Of a stretch of DNA of 64,000 nt, positions 1 to 15,189 are shown one piece after another; within the stretch, counting starts at the first letter, position 1, and each line of letters starts with the position of its first letter. Both the position numbers and the translations under genes were made by a program. A model generated the notes under the pieces. That model was not told the DNA's origin, ran no database searches, and saw only the letters and a program-made list of their open reading frames with translations. Source of the stretch: Myrica gale (Eukaryota; Streptophyta; Magnoliopsida; Fagales; Myricaceae); NCBI GenBank assembly GCA_963930655.1, contig OZ005602.1, forward strand, positions 7,742,001-7,806,000. The letters are read 5' to 3'.

Positions 1-344
1 CATTCGATCTCTTTAATTTTATATCAATTAATTAAGCAGTACTGATTCTCCTAATTATTGTTGTCCTCGTTTTGGAGAAACTGTTGCAAGATGAAAATGA
101 ACAAATATACCATCTGGTGAGTTGAACAAAGGGTCAAATGAGCTTTTAGAAAGTTCATGTATACCACGTCTGAGTAGCATCTCAGTAGCCTTGGGACATC
201 TAACATTGGTGAGTATATCGTTTGTATGGCACAATTAATTATAGAACAAGGCGAATCAGGCAGCACTGGAGCATCAACAAGCTGTGGCTTTGGTACCAAA
301 GACCGAGGAACACAGACATGTTCTGGAACAATCACTACAAAAAA

Positions 345-510
345 AAATGGTCTTTAGCAGCGGTCGAAAACAGTTGCTATATCTTTAGCAGCAGTTTTTT
401 AGCAGTGGTCGCGGTCCGTCGCAGTAGATCTATAGCGGCGATTTGCACGACCGTTAGTGAAGACCGCAGGTCTATAGCGGCGGTCAGTTAGCAACCGCGG
501 CTAAAGGTCT
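345..510. repeat. Left subterminal repeat array of the CACTA element
   Basis: Repeated short motifs of the form (c)tttagcagcg(g) and tctatagcggcg occur in direct and inverted order. The matching array at the other end lies at 3600-3845. Such arrays are known transposase-binding zones in En/Spm elements; that role is inferred here. Confidence 0.7.
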
Positions 511-1341
511 GTGCCAGTTTTTTTTTGTATGCGCCAGCGTTTTTAAAACACCACTAATTTTTTCTTATATTTTCCTAATCAGTAACAAATTTATTTTAAT
601 AATTATAATTCAATAGATGTAAAAACTTAAAGAACAAGGATAATAAAACAAGAATCTCTTCATCATTGATTAATAATATTTTACAACAAACACAAGAATC
701 TCTACAAGTAATCTAAAAAGTAACAAATTTCTAATATAAAATAACAATAAGCAAGAACCGACTAAAATATTCAAATACAACACAATAAGCAAGGACTAAT
801 TAAAATCTTCCTCCTTTGACACATCAACATCCTCTATTTTGAATTTCTGGAATAGAAAATAAATATCACATGAGAAATAGAAATAAACAAAAAATTTATG
901 TAAACAAAATATCTACTTGTATATAACTCTAGATAAAACGGGTCAAAAAATTTCCCCCGGGCCCCATCAAGACAGGCTTGTCCGTGACCACTTCGGCTTG
1001 GGCTCCGGTACGATGCATGGAGTACGCCTCACAAAAAAATCTCATTTTAAACTGTAAAACACTTTTCATTGAAATCGAGTTAGTTAGATTTTTGATGAAC
1101 CCCAACACGTACAACCTATCCCATGACTAAATTCAAACCAGATCACTGGACATCAAGAGAAGAGACCCACCAAATATATTGGTAAATATCTGATTTCTTA
1201 GATGAGCATGCACATGGGTCATAACAAAAGAAGCACCTCTGTTATGGGGGGGGGGGGGAATGGCCACGAGAACAAAAAAGCAAGTGATGGGCTTAAACAA
1301 ACAGAATGTATTAAATAACAAAATGTTAACTGAACATACAA

Positions 1342-2070
1342 TGGAGGCACCATTGGCAAACAGGGGCGACAGAGGCAAGCTATGAAAAGATTCAAAACTC
1401 AGTGAAATCTGCAAGATTAACAAAACAAAAATAAAAATTGAAAAATAGGCAAATCAAGGGAGATAAGGAGGAGAAAGGGGGTGTGCAGGAGATTATAATT
1501 ATAGCCTCTATTGTTTATGTGAAAATTTCTATTTCATGAAGCAAAGTGATCAGCAGAGTTATATCATTTGCAACCAATCACATTTTTCCTTTTGCATGCA
1601 AAATTTAGCCAGAAATGAAAATCCAATAAACCTTTGACAATAAGCATTTCATTAAGACTTGTTCTTAATTAAAGCCACATGAACCTGAGATGAACAGCTT
1701 TGACAAGTTAATATGCTACCAAGAATGCCATCAAATGGTCCAAGGAAGTGCTCCTTCCATCTTTCCTGCTCAGACCAATCTTCCCTCATCCTTGGGATGA
1801 GAATCCTACAACTAGACGCAGAAACATCAACTAAAGAACATTGATTTGGAAGATAACACTCTGATAACTCCTCTCTTAAACAGGACAAAAGATGAAGAAA
1901 AGCTTCTGCTGCATCCTACAGGGACATCGAAATAAAAAATTAGAGACAAGATCAAAATGTGCTCATGCTGTTAAAGCAATCGAAAGGCAACATTGTACCT
2001 GCTGGGCTGTCAGATTAAAATTTGGAATATAAGGGGCCATAGCTCGCATCAGATCCCTTGGACTTGAAAC
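1342..2070 (-). pseudogene. Captured fragment of a UBP27-like ubiquitin carboxyl-terminal hydrolase gene
   Basis: Three consecutive minus-strand exon pieces lie inside the CACTA element. One ends at 1999 and encodes SPRDLMRAMAPYIPNFNLTA with a gta donor. One spans 1915-1685 (77 codons, DAAEAFLHLLSCLREE ... GSILTCQSCSSQ) between a CCTGTAG acceptor and a GTTC donor. One spans 1409-1342 (ISLSFESFHSLPLSPLFANG) between TTGCAG and GTATGT. Order, introns and sequence match plant UBP27-type deubiquitinases (the QQDAAEAFLHLL and CxxC-bearing part of the USP domain). The catalytic Cys box and the His box region are absent, so no active protease is encoded. It was probably copied from a complete gene elsewhere in this genome. 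Confidence 0.72.
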
Positions 2071-2473
2071 AACTCTTCATCCACCAACTTCACATAATTC
2101 TGCAGATACGAACCATTCACTACGTAAGCTGGAGCAACAAGTCAATATTGTTTAGGCAAATATACAACTTTCTAATAACAAGTTAACAAATTCACAGCTA
2201 ACAAATAATTTATCATCTAATCATCTTCCATTTGAACAATAGGCAGAAACGTTTGGAAAAATTACAAAAATATTGTCTGAGTGAGGACAAAAAATAAAAT
2301 GATTGCAAGGTATGCATATTTCCATTTGAATGCAATTTGCAACAACTAAACAGCTATACAATTGCTCATAAATTTTTTTTTTTAAAAAAACAGCGGCAAT
2401 GCAACATTAGACTAAATGCATGCCAAACTTCCCTTAAACAAGGTTGGCCTAATTTTCATAGACCTAATTTTAC

Positions 2474-2860
2474 CTTCTAAAGAAGCATATTTTGTAAATT
2501 GCTCCAGGAATTTCTCCTCCAAAGCCAACGAACAAAAAATTCGCAAATAAGAGCACATTAATTTTCTCCAACCAAAAGCTAAAAAGTTGAAGACCCTAAC
2601 ATTTTGGTATTTGCAATGGATATGAGCTGAAAAGAGATAAAAGAGAAAATTACCATAGCTTTATTGAGGATAAAAAGGGCCTCCTGGGTGACACGTAAAT
2701 CGGCGTCTTCGCCCCGGATAATTGTCTTCATACGATGCATTAGAAACCTGTGCATCTTCCCCTCCTCTCTCTCCGCAACTTCTTCTTCTTGATCACTGAG
2801 AAAAGGGACGACAAGGAGAGGGAGCTCAGGGCCGGGGGGTTGAATTTCGCGAATTAGGGC
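2474..2860 (-). pseudogene. Captured histone-fold (NF-YC / Pol epsilon subunit-like) gene fragment
   Basis: On the minus strand an acidic stretch (DQEEEVAEREEGK) is followed by MKTIIRGEDADLRVTQEALF and ILNKAM, then a GTAATT donor at 2653. The next piece, 2516-2474, encodes EKFLEQFTKYASLEG and ends in another GTAAAA donor. This resembles the alpha1-alpha2 part of CBF/NF-Y-type histone folds (NF-YC, POLE3/POLE4 or CHRAC-type proteins), which use R/K-IIR..D.D.RVTQEA..L..KA.EKFLEQF. There is no clear upstream start codon and the rest of the fold is missing. The exact family member is uncertain. It lies in the same orientation as the UBP27 piece and just upstream of it. Confidence 0.5.
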
Positions 2861-3599
2861 GTGCGCGGGGGGTTTTTAAGAAAGGGGGAGAGGGAGGTGG
2901 GGAACGACAACATTTTAGGTAGGGGGAACGAAAGTTTTTAAGAATTTTTTTTTATTTGTAGTTATATATTTTTAGTAAATTTTATTTTGTATGATTTGTT
3001 ATATTTTTTATAATATATTACATTTATTTAAATTGTATAAGTTAAATTCACAAGTTATCTTTTTTTGGAAATAAATAATATGTCCTAATTAATTAGTCTT
3101 ATATTACAAATTATTGAAATATAATTGTTAATTAAAACAAGTTGATAGTTAATAATATATAATATTTATAATTTAAAAATATAAACTATCATAACAACTA
3201 TGATCAGATATTAAGTTATGTACTTTAATTGTATAAGCTAATTAATCTCATAATATATTTTTGTTTGAAATTAAATAATATGTCAAAATTAAATATTATT
3301 ATATTACTAAGTATTACAAATATATATGCTCATTATAATCATATGATAATAGATGTCTAAACTACTTAGATTTATTCAATAAAAATACAATTACCATAAC
3401 AATCATAGATATAACTTTCATAATATTATTTCTAATTTCATATAACAACTTCAATGTTTATAACACTCTCTATAATTTCATATTTTATTAAGCATGTCCT
3501 TTAAAATACTTTTTTTTCAAATGCATCACAAAATAAAAATATATATTAAAAGGAATAAACTAATTATTAAAATATAATAATTTATAATTAAAAAATAAT

Positions 3600-3845
3600 T
3601 TTTGTTCACATATACCTATAGCAGCGTTTGTGACACAAACGCTTTTATAGATACACCTTTAGCAGTGTTTGTTGACACAAACGCTGCTAAAGGTGGGGTA
3701 CCTACAGCGGCGGTCACACTGACCACTGCTGTAGGTACCAATTTTTTAGCGGCGTTTTGCAAAAAAAGCTGCTAAAGGGATATTTTGCAAAAAACACTGT
3801 TAAAAGGGGTCTATAGCGGCGATTTTAGCGACCACCACTATAGAC
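3600..3845. repeat. Right subterminal repeat array of the CACTA element
   Basis: Motifs like tagcagcgtttg, ctgctaaagg, tacagcggcggtc and tatagcggcg recur. Several form local palindromes: the 3655-3695 segment folds on itself around tgacacaaacgctgctaaagg, and 3700-3740 around taccta..taggta. This mirrors 345-510. Confidence 0.7.
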
Positions 3846-3991
3846 CTATTTTTTGTAGTGAATTCTCATTCACCGGGGAAGAGCAACCTAGTAGTGTGCT
3901 TCAGCTGGCAACGTCCTTGCCTCCACTTTTTAACCCATATCGTCTCCAGCCTTCTCAGCCCAACCTTCAAGATTTCAGTCTAGAACAACAC

Positions 3992-4234
3992 TAGGACTGA
4001 ACAACCGGATATCGGGTCCGATTAAAATAGAGGACCGGATCAGTTTCATTTTTTTTATTTTTTTAGGTTAATTTCAAAGGGGAATGACATATAAAAATGT
4101 AGAGTTTTAGTTTAGATTAAAATTAAACATTTTAAGTTTATAATTTGTATTAAAAATTATAAAAAAAAATATTTTTTATTTATTTTAATAAATGCGGTCC
4201 GGTCCGGTCTACGGTTTGGTTGTGTGCAACCCTA
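3992..4234. mobile_element. hAT-like MITE at the MADS stop codon
   Basis: The left end TAGGACTGAACAACCGG and the right end, read inverted, TAGGGTTGCACACAACC form imperfect terminal inverted repeats. The interior also has inverted CCGGT/GGACC-rich segments at each end. The flanking 8-mers are aacaacac (3984-3991) and aacagcac (4235-4242), 7 of 8 identical, fitting the 8-bp target duplication of hAT elements. It is 243 bp long and encodes nothing. Confidence 0.72.
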
Positions 4235-4257
4235 AACAGCACCCCAAATATGGTTAG

Positions 4258-6100
4258 TGCTCGTTATAGCAAACTAATTATTATTGTTTTGAGTATTTGA
4301 GTGAATTGGGATGTGATCAGTGAATATATATTATATCTAATTGATCATCATTGCAAAACTTTTCATTTGCACCTTTTGTAGTTTGACGATGACTGACTAA
4401 CTAGCTAGCTGTATGAAGGGCTTTGGTTTCATGAGGAAGGAGGATATATATCAATTCCTTTCTATGAAGATATCTAGATGTATTTTCCTAATTTCAATGG
4501 ACTTATATATATAAAATTAACGATCAAACCGGTGTTTCTTTAATTTGTTCGTGTGCGCTTCGTAATGGGTTAATTTTCTTCATATGTCTTCGTTGATTTG
4601 AAATAGTGGGGCAAAACTAATATAAATGCTCTCTACCAAGTGATCCATCTTCTTGATCAGATTGCTAATCAAGGAATTAGTTTTAAAATCAGACTGCTCA
4701 AGCAAGGATATTGCATGCATATGATGTTCACAAGAAAATCAACCCCTACTACACTTTTCTGTCTATGTATGGGCAACAGGGCAAGGATGAAGCTAGAAAA
4801 TTAACTTTTAACGGGGGCATATTGCGAAAATATCTGCATTAGGGGGTCAAAATTAAAAACATAATAAAACTGTCAAATAGACAAAAAAAAATACAGCTTT
4901 TTTTTCAATATAGATTTTTGGATTTGTGACCAATCAAAATCCTTTTTCCTTTTGTTTTAATCCATTTGGAGTGATGTCTGCATCAAGAAGAGCTAGTTTT
5001 GTTTGGTTATTTAGAAGAAGATAAATTAATTAATCAGAATTGTTTGTGTTAGGGCTGTTCAACCACAACCAGCACCTGCACCTACACTGGGTAGACCGGT
5101 TTTTAAATAATTGTCACTTACGCCTACACCGACACCGTTAAGGACCAAAATTGGCCCTTAACGGTGGCGGTTTCCGGTTATCCTACATTCATATTGAGCC
5201 ATTTTTTTAGCATTTTACGCACTTGGCCCAATATATTTTTTTTCTTTTTTCTTTTGTTTCATTAATCACATATTAATTAAATCTAAACTAATGAAATCCA
5301 AAATCAATAAATTTAAAGATCATCTTAAAAGATAAGATGAGAATTTAAAGTACAATCTAATGAAATCCAAAATCAATAAACTTAGAGAACATCACAACAA
5401 GATGAGAATCTAAAGTCTCAACCAATAAAATCTAAAATAATAAACTTAGAGATGTAACTGTAAGAATATCTTAAAAATGTAACTCCTTCAAAATCCTTAC
5501 TCCTCGATCTCCGTCGCCAAGATGGGTAACTACATAATATATTTAAATACACCAAGTGATAATTTATAAAAATAAAAATATTATTCAAACTAATAAACTA
5601 ACAAAAGCAGAAATAAAATTACCCGAGTCAATTATATAAGTTTGTGGATCTTCTGTCATATCATAAGTCATGTCTTCCTCCTCCACAATAGGGTTGCAGA
5701 AATAAAATTACTCGGGCATCTGCAAGTGTGGTGGTAGGTAGGAGAGAGAGGCACAGGTGGGATGGGCACAGAGGCAAGAGGGCCATAGGGGGGAATGGGG
5801 GCTCGCGGGGGCTAGAGGGTGGGGCCGGGGGAAATGGTTGACGTGTGGGGGCCCGAGGAAAATAAAACAAATGGGGGGAGGGGGCCAGGAGGAAAAAAGG
5901 CCGAATGAGGGAGGGGGGTTCAATGATTCGTTTTGTTATTATTATTATTTTTTTAAAAAAATAAGGTGTCTCGGGAACCAAGAATAGTATCGAATTTTTT
6001 GCGAAATCTTAAACTGTCACCGGTACGGCAGCCCGGGTACCCTTGCCGATCCCGCTGGAATTTTCAGGTGACTTTTTGCAAATGGATATGGGCCTAGCAC
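4258..6100. other. Gene-free spacer between the MADS exon and CDKD
   Basis: This is AT-rich sequence with no convincing coding signal. A hAT-like terminus (tagggctgttcaacc) appears near 5049, but no matching right end was found. A G-rich/C-rich stretch at 5740-5930 gives overlapping open frames on both strands that reflect low complexity, not genes. A short G/C patch at 6015-6060 precedes the CDKD promoter region. Confidence 0.5.
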
Positions 6101-6439
6101 CAACCTATGAAATATCAGCTAAGGGCTCTCGAGAGTCCCAAAAGTCCAATAACAAACCCAACGACCGGGCAAGTAATAACAAGCGGAATGTTTTGTACTC
6201 ACCAAAATATCCCTGAGAACCTTTCTCTATCCCACTCTCAACGTTCAACGGCATTTTTTCCCTCAACCCCAGTGCCCGAAATCCGAACCCTAATCTTCTC
6301 GGATTTTCTCTGGGAAATGTTGATTCACCGCGAAAGTTGTCAAATTCAAGCCCAAAGTTGGTAGAGGTAGTATAACCTTTGAAGATATTACATACTCGGA
6401 AATAAATAAAAATTTTGAAAACAAAAAAATAAAATAAAA

Positions 6440-11093
<4,654 letters not shown>

Positions 11094-12640
11094 GAACCTT
11101 CTACGGCGAGTATACACAAAATTCTGATTTGATGATTGTCAAATTGATTTATCATTCTAGGGCCAACATTTATGAGGTATGCAGTTAATTTTCCAACATT
11201 GTTAGTCTCAGTCCCCTTTCCTTTATCTGCTTGCAAGGCCGTAATTTTTGTATGAAGTTCATGAGAGGGAAGCATTTACTGTTGAATCTGAGGATCCTCA
11301 GCTTTTGTAGGATTGGAGATTGGGGGTCAAAGGGGTCAAAAATAATTGTTAAAAGGAGACAGAGATGGCATGAACTCCCTTTCCCCTTTGAAGAGAATCT
11401 GTATTATAGTCAATGGAAGACCTACAAATTTTGGAGGAATTCTTTCTTATATGTTGTTCTCACATATAGCTGTTGCTTGAAAAGAGTAGTAGATTGTGTT
11501 GCGGTTGTGGAGAACCAAACACTAACTTGATTATACTTTTTGTATTTCATTGGATGAGGAAAGTTATGTAGCCAAATTTTCGGTTAATTGTTCCCTGAAC
11601 AGGTTTTGTGAGATCCTCTGAGAATATTTCCCATGAAAAGGTATTTCTTTTCGTCGTATTAATTGGAAAATGTGGGTTCATATAATGCTGAGTGGTAGAG
11701 TTGTGCCCATAAAACTGACTGATGTGTTTCAGCCAGTTTGGTTCGGTTTGAGACTGGCCGGTAAGTGGGGTAGGGAATGGCAAAGCCCTGAGAAAAGATT
11801 GAGACATGAGAGGTGGAATGTTTAGTTGGGGATAAATAAGAGGGAGGTTTTAAATATCCAAACACTTATAATCCTTCTTTTTTTTTCATCAAACAAAAAA
11901 ACGATTTGAGCTATGAGATTTAGCTTTCATGAAGGAAAGCTGAGCTTTGCCCATTCTTCAAAACATACGACTTTAATGTATGGGGCATGGTTATCAGTCG
12001 GTGACTTAACCATAAGCATAATTCTACGAAGGGTATATAGTTTTTAATTCAAATCATATTGGAAGATGGTGAATTAACTATGTAGCTTGTAATCAAAGAG
12101 TGTGCTCGAAAAAAGGGTGAATTAAATTTACTGTAACAATAGCTTTGTGTTGAGTTCAAATTCAACCTTGTTGAACTTCTAGTGCTTGGCATGTGTATTT
12201 AGGTAAAACATCATAGTTTGTCTGGATACCATATAAGATACTGTCTACTTGGGTCGGTCTTTAGTAAAGATTTTTGAGCACGAATGCCGAACTCGTGTTT
12301 CGGAGGCGTTCAAAATCGCTCTTTCAAGCTCTGCTCTTGGAAGGTTGGTGCATTCAAGTAAATTCAGCAGTTATAGAGAAGCTCTTTTGGGCAACTTAGT
12401 TCAAACTTGAAGGGGTAGTCGGGAAGATATTCATAGTACTTGAGGAAAGATGGCAAACTTGGCGTGGAAATTTCAGGGGATGTGCCCCTTCTTCTAAAAG
12501 AACTACGAAAATTTCAAAACCTCACATGACTAGTAACAATAACATCTCATCCACAGGCCCCAGCAATCAAAACAAACAAAGTAACAAGGTTGAATTCCCC
12601 TGATTGACATTCATTCAATAACCAAATTGAAAGTAATTAG
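11094..12640. other. CDKD 3' region and spacer
   Basis: This is the non-coding 3' flank of CDKD followed by spacer running to the convergent ATP synthase gene. I see no gene, RNA or complete element. Confidence 0.5.
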
Positions 12641-14229
12641 AGTACGATCACTCATGGAATTTTATTGTATCACTTAATGCTGCCAAGCAATTAAGAAGAC
12701 AGTATTCACTGAACAATATGCAGATTGCAGATATCAAAACAGAAGACCAGTGGGCATGTCATGTCTCCCACTCAACAATAGGGAACCTGCCGATAGAAGA
12801 AACAAAAACTATTGAGCACAAATCAGATCAAAACAACTAAACAGGAGCAAAAGCACAGTAACAGATGAGAACATTATAATAAAAGCCATGAAAAAACAAG
12901 CTAGTTGGCTATTTGATAATAATGACTCATGTAGGAATATCTTTAGGTGTTTTACCCACGTTTTATTTGTTCAATAAGCATGTAACAACCTATATTTTGA
13001 ACAGATTCTCTTTTAAAAGAAGTCTAGCATGAAAGGGACATATATAGCGAAAAATATATCACATTCCTAATAGTCATCATTCATCCCACACGAAATACTG
13101 AAAAAGAAAATCAGTATACAAGCCCATTCTTGAAGCTGCAGACAACCCAAAATGCTGAACAGCTAAGACTCTTCTTTCTTACGAAGCAAATCACCTAAGC
13201 TCAGATTGTATTTTCCAGCTCATTTACTAAAAGTGAGCCAAGCCCAAGCCCTAGGATTTCTCAACAAGGCAAATATTACTACTTTCATATATTATAAACC
13301 CCAAAGAACTTCTTTAGCAAATTTTCTGTCAAATGAACATGAAGATGTTCTCAGCTAAATATAATAGGAGGCTTAATGGAATCCTAATACAAGTGCCAAG
13401 TAGTGAACATCATCAGAGTATTACCAATACTTCAACAGCAAAGTCCCTCACATTGCCTTCACTCACAACATATTTTCTTTCCTAATAAAAGACAGCTTTC
13501 TCTTTCTTTTGACGTAATCACACTACCATTCTCATCTTCCGATTCCATATATTGGGGGAGGGGTGTCAAAAGAAGCACAGTGTAACACCTTGGAATCATT
13601 ACTTACTACCATGATCAAAAACTTGTGAACAAAAAGAACAAAATTTGACAAAGAGCCTGCAGGATTCTCCCTCTAGAAACTAGGGATGAGCAAATGTAAA
13701 CATAAAAAACGCCAATCAAAGATTACATTGGAGGACATGCACTCATCAATATGGTTACTCTATCAATGCTATCCAACAACTCAAAGCAACCAACCATTCG
13801 AATCTCTTTAAGATCATTTCTAAAATTGATATAGACAAAAACACTGAACAATTCCACTATAAACAATCTTCAAATAAAATTGAGCCAAGGGAAAATGGAT
13901 ATGATAACACAATACAAAACCATTAAAATACCTGAATCAATCAGACACCTATACATCGCTGACTGAAATAGAACTCATCAATTGGATCATTTGAACAACA
14001 AGACAATAATTGCCAATGTAAACATATGCATGCATCAGATACTGAAACCTTAGTCAACCCACGCAAATTAAACAAGGACCAGCAAACCCACAATCGAATG
14101 AAAAAAACCAAAAAAGAAAACTGCATCAATTTACTACTTCCATCAATAAAAAATTCAAACTATCTATGAGCAAACAAAATTATGACTCCTAATTTGAGCA
14201 CTCACCTGCAACAACCGCACGACTGATCA
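12640..14229 (-). other. Inferred spliced 3' UTR of the ATP synthase f-like gene
   Basis: Past the stop codon the minus strand reads GGTTGTTGCAG|GTGAGTGC, a usable donor at about 14205. Candidate acceptors are GATTGATTCAG (about 13932) and the stronger CTATCGGCAG (about 12791), the latter followed by a short exon with AATAAA. Transcripts are needed to settle which is used. No other gene is seen in this stretch. Confidence 0.45.
12661..12666 (-). terminator. Poly(A) signal of the ATP synthase f-like gene
   Basis: AATAAA on the minus strand lies in the inferred last (3' UTR) exon of the gene starting at 14499. That exon begins after a good acceptor, pyrimidine-rich and ending CGGCAG, at about 12791. 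Confidence 0.5.
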
Positions 14230-14499
14230 TCAGTGGCCATGCTCCTTGGCATGCTGCTGGTGCTCAAGGTGGCGGCGTTCCTCAGGGAGTGCAACCAGAT
14301 AGGAGAAGATCATCCCACCAAAGCAGACATGCAAGAGTGGCTCAATGGAGTCGGTTTCGATGTACTTAGCATGGTAGCTATCCAGCCCTCTCTGTATTGT
14401 ACTCTTTACATAGTTGACGGAAAGCATTGGCTTCACATAGTTGGGCAGTTCCTTCACCTTCAGACCCCTGATCTCATTGTAGAAGTTCCTCAACGCCAT
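14230..14499 (-). CDS. Mitochondrial ATP synthase subunit f-like protein (Fb15-type)
   Basis: This is a complete 89-residue frame, MALRNFYNEIRGLKV ... HQQHAKEHGH. It resembles the small plant protein annotated as fiber protein Fb15 / subunit f of F1Fo ATP synthase. The pattern LP.YV....S...V...QRG...Y..KYI, then a single hydrophobic span (PLLHVCFGGMIFSYLVAL), then a basic/His tail matches the layout of animal subunit f, a peripheral-stalk and inner-membrane subunit. The coding part is a single exon. An acceptor ends exactly at the ATG (TAGCAG|ATG), and a GTAAGT donor at 15084 closes a 5' UTR exon at about 15085-15190. After the stop, GTGAGT at about 14205 starts a 3' UTR intron. No targeting presequence is evident, as is common for such small subunits. 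The assignment rests on motif similarity only. Confidence 0.8.
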   Translation of the reverse strand: MALRNFYNEIRGLKVKELPNYVKPMLSVNYVKSTIQRGLDSYHAKYIETDSIEPLLHVCFGGMIFSYLVALPEERRHLEHQQHAKEHGH

Positions 14500-15084
14500 C
14501 TGCTATGCAAGGACCATAAACCTTACGTTTTCTACAGAGAATTTTAACTCGGCAAAAATTTTCCACCCAAAAAACATTTGTCAAGCAGAGACAAGCTCGT
14601 CCTCCAAATTTCCCACAAGTATACGATCTCGATAGGCCTTACATACGCAATCATAATACAAGTCCCAGTCTTTATTTGCATTTCCTCCACACGCGGCAAT
14701 TGAACAAACACGCAAAGCAAAAAAGAAAATTTCCCATTCCAGGAAAAAAATTCCATAAAAAAATCCGGAGAAACAAACTGGACCCATATCCCAAGAGTCT
14801 CAGCATTCATTTCTAACTACATGTTTTTTTGTTTCCTTGTCCTCAGATTTCTCCATGGCCAAATTTAATGCCAAGAGATGGATCCCCAGATCGAAAAGGT
14901 TCCATCAGCTAAAAGATACCTCACGGCTCACAATGACAACAAGAGAAAAAAGAAAAAACACTACACGCACAAACCCTAAGGTGCTATTGTTTGATCAATT
15001 AGAAAGGAAAGCAGTCAGAAAAGGCCAATCTAGTATTCGATCGGATTAATAAGTGGATCAAACCGAACGAAGCAAGAGACTTAC
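14500..15084 (-). other. 5' UTR intron of the ATP synthase f-like gene
   Basis: On the minus strand, donor CCAA|GTAAGT at 15084 and acceptor GCATAGCAG at 14500 bound a 585-bp intron that ends at the base before the start codon. Upstream, 15085-15190 would be the 5' UTR exon. Confidence 0.6.
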
Positions 15085-15189
15085 TTGGAGTCGCTGGAGC
15101 TTGTACGATTGCGATCTCGGAAAGAGGGACGGGAATGCTGTCTCTGCTCGTTGAAGCTCGAAGTCAAGGCCAGTTCCGGATTCTGTAAT

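Larger units (their letters stand above)
333..3860. mobile_element. Non-autonomous CACTA (En/Spm-type) transposon, Pack-type
   Basis: The left end reads CACTACAAAAAAAAA at 333 and the right end reads TTTTTTTGTAGTG ending at 3860, which are inverted copies of each other. The 3-bp flanks match (AAT at 330-332 and 3861-3863), as expected for CACTA insertion. Both subterminal zones (about 345-510 and 3600-3845) carry many copies, in both orientations, of a short motif such as tatagcggcg or tttagcagcg, the usual transposase-binding arrays of this superfamily. No transposase is visible inside. The interior instead holds spliced pieces of host-type genes on the minus strand (separate entries), making it a gene-capturing element mobilised in trans. 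Confidence 0.88.
245..4257 (+). pseudogene. Last exon of a B-sister MADS-box gene, split by two transposons
   Basis: Joining 245-332 to 3861-3994 gives one reading frame. It opens after an acceptor (ttatag at 239-244) and encodes a Q/A/E-rich K-domain tail (AALEHQQA), then GEEQPSSVLQLAT, then YRLQPSQPNLQDFSLEQH and a stop at 3992-3994. The YRLQPSQPNLQ segment is the PI-derived motif typical of the C-terminus of B-sister MADS proteins (TT16/AGL32/FBP24 type), ovule and seed-coat regulators. The MADS and K domains would lie left of the window. A CACTA element sits in codons for EQF, and a MITE sits exactly at the present stop. Without the MITE the frame would run four more codons (PKYG) to a TAG at 4255-4257. 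The family call is from remembered motifs and is fairly confident. Whether any allele is functional is unknown; as it stands the exon is interrupted by 3.5 kb. Confidence 0.68.

Noticed and set aside
222..491. 89-codon plus-strand frame and 94-codon minus-strand frame (51-335) at the left edge
   Set aside because: Both cross or oppose the MADS exon and the CACTA terminus and are shadows of these.
929..1114. 61-codon minus-strand frame inside the CACTA element
   Set aside because: It follows the UBP27 pieces but I could not match it to the next UBP27 exon or to any other family.
5661..5987. Overlapping 71-106-codon frames on both strands, Pro/Gly-rich
   Set aside because: They lie in a G-rich/C-rich low-complexity stretch with no splice context or similarity.
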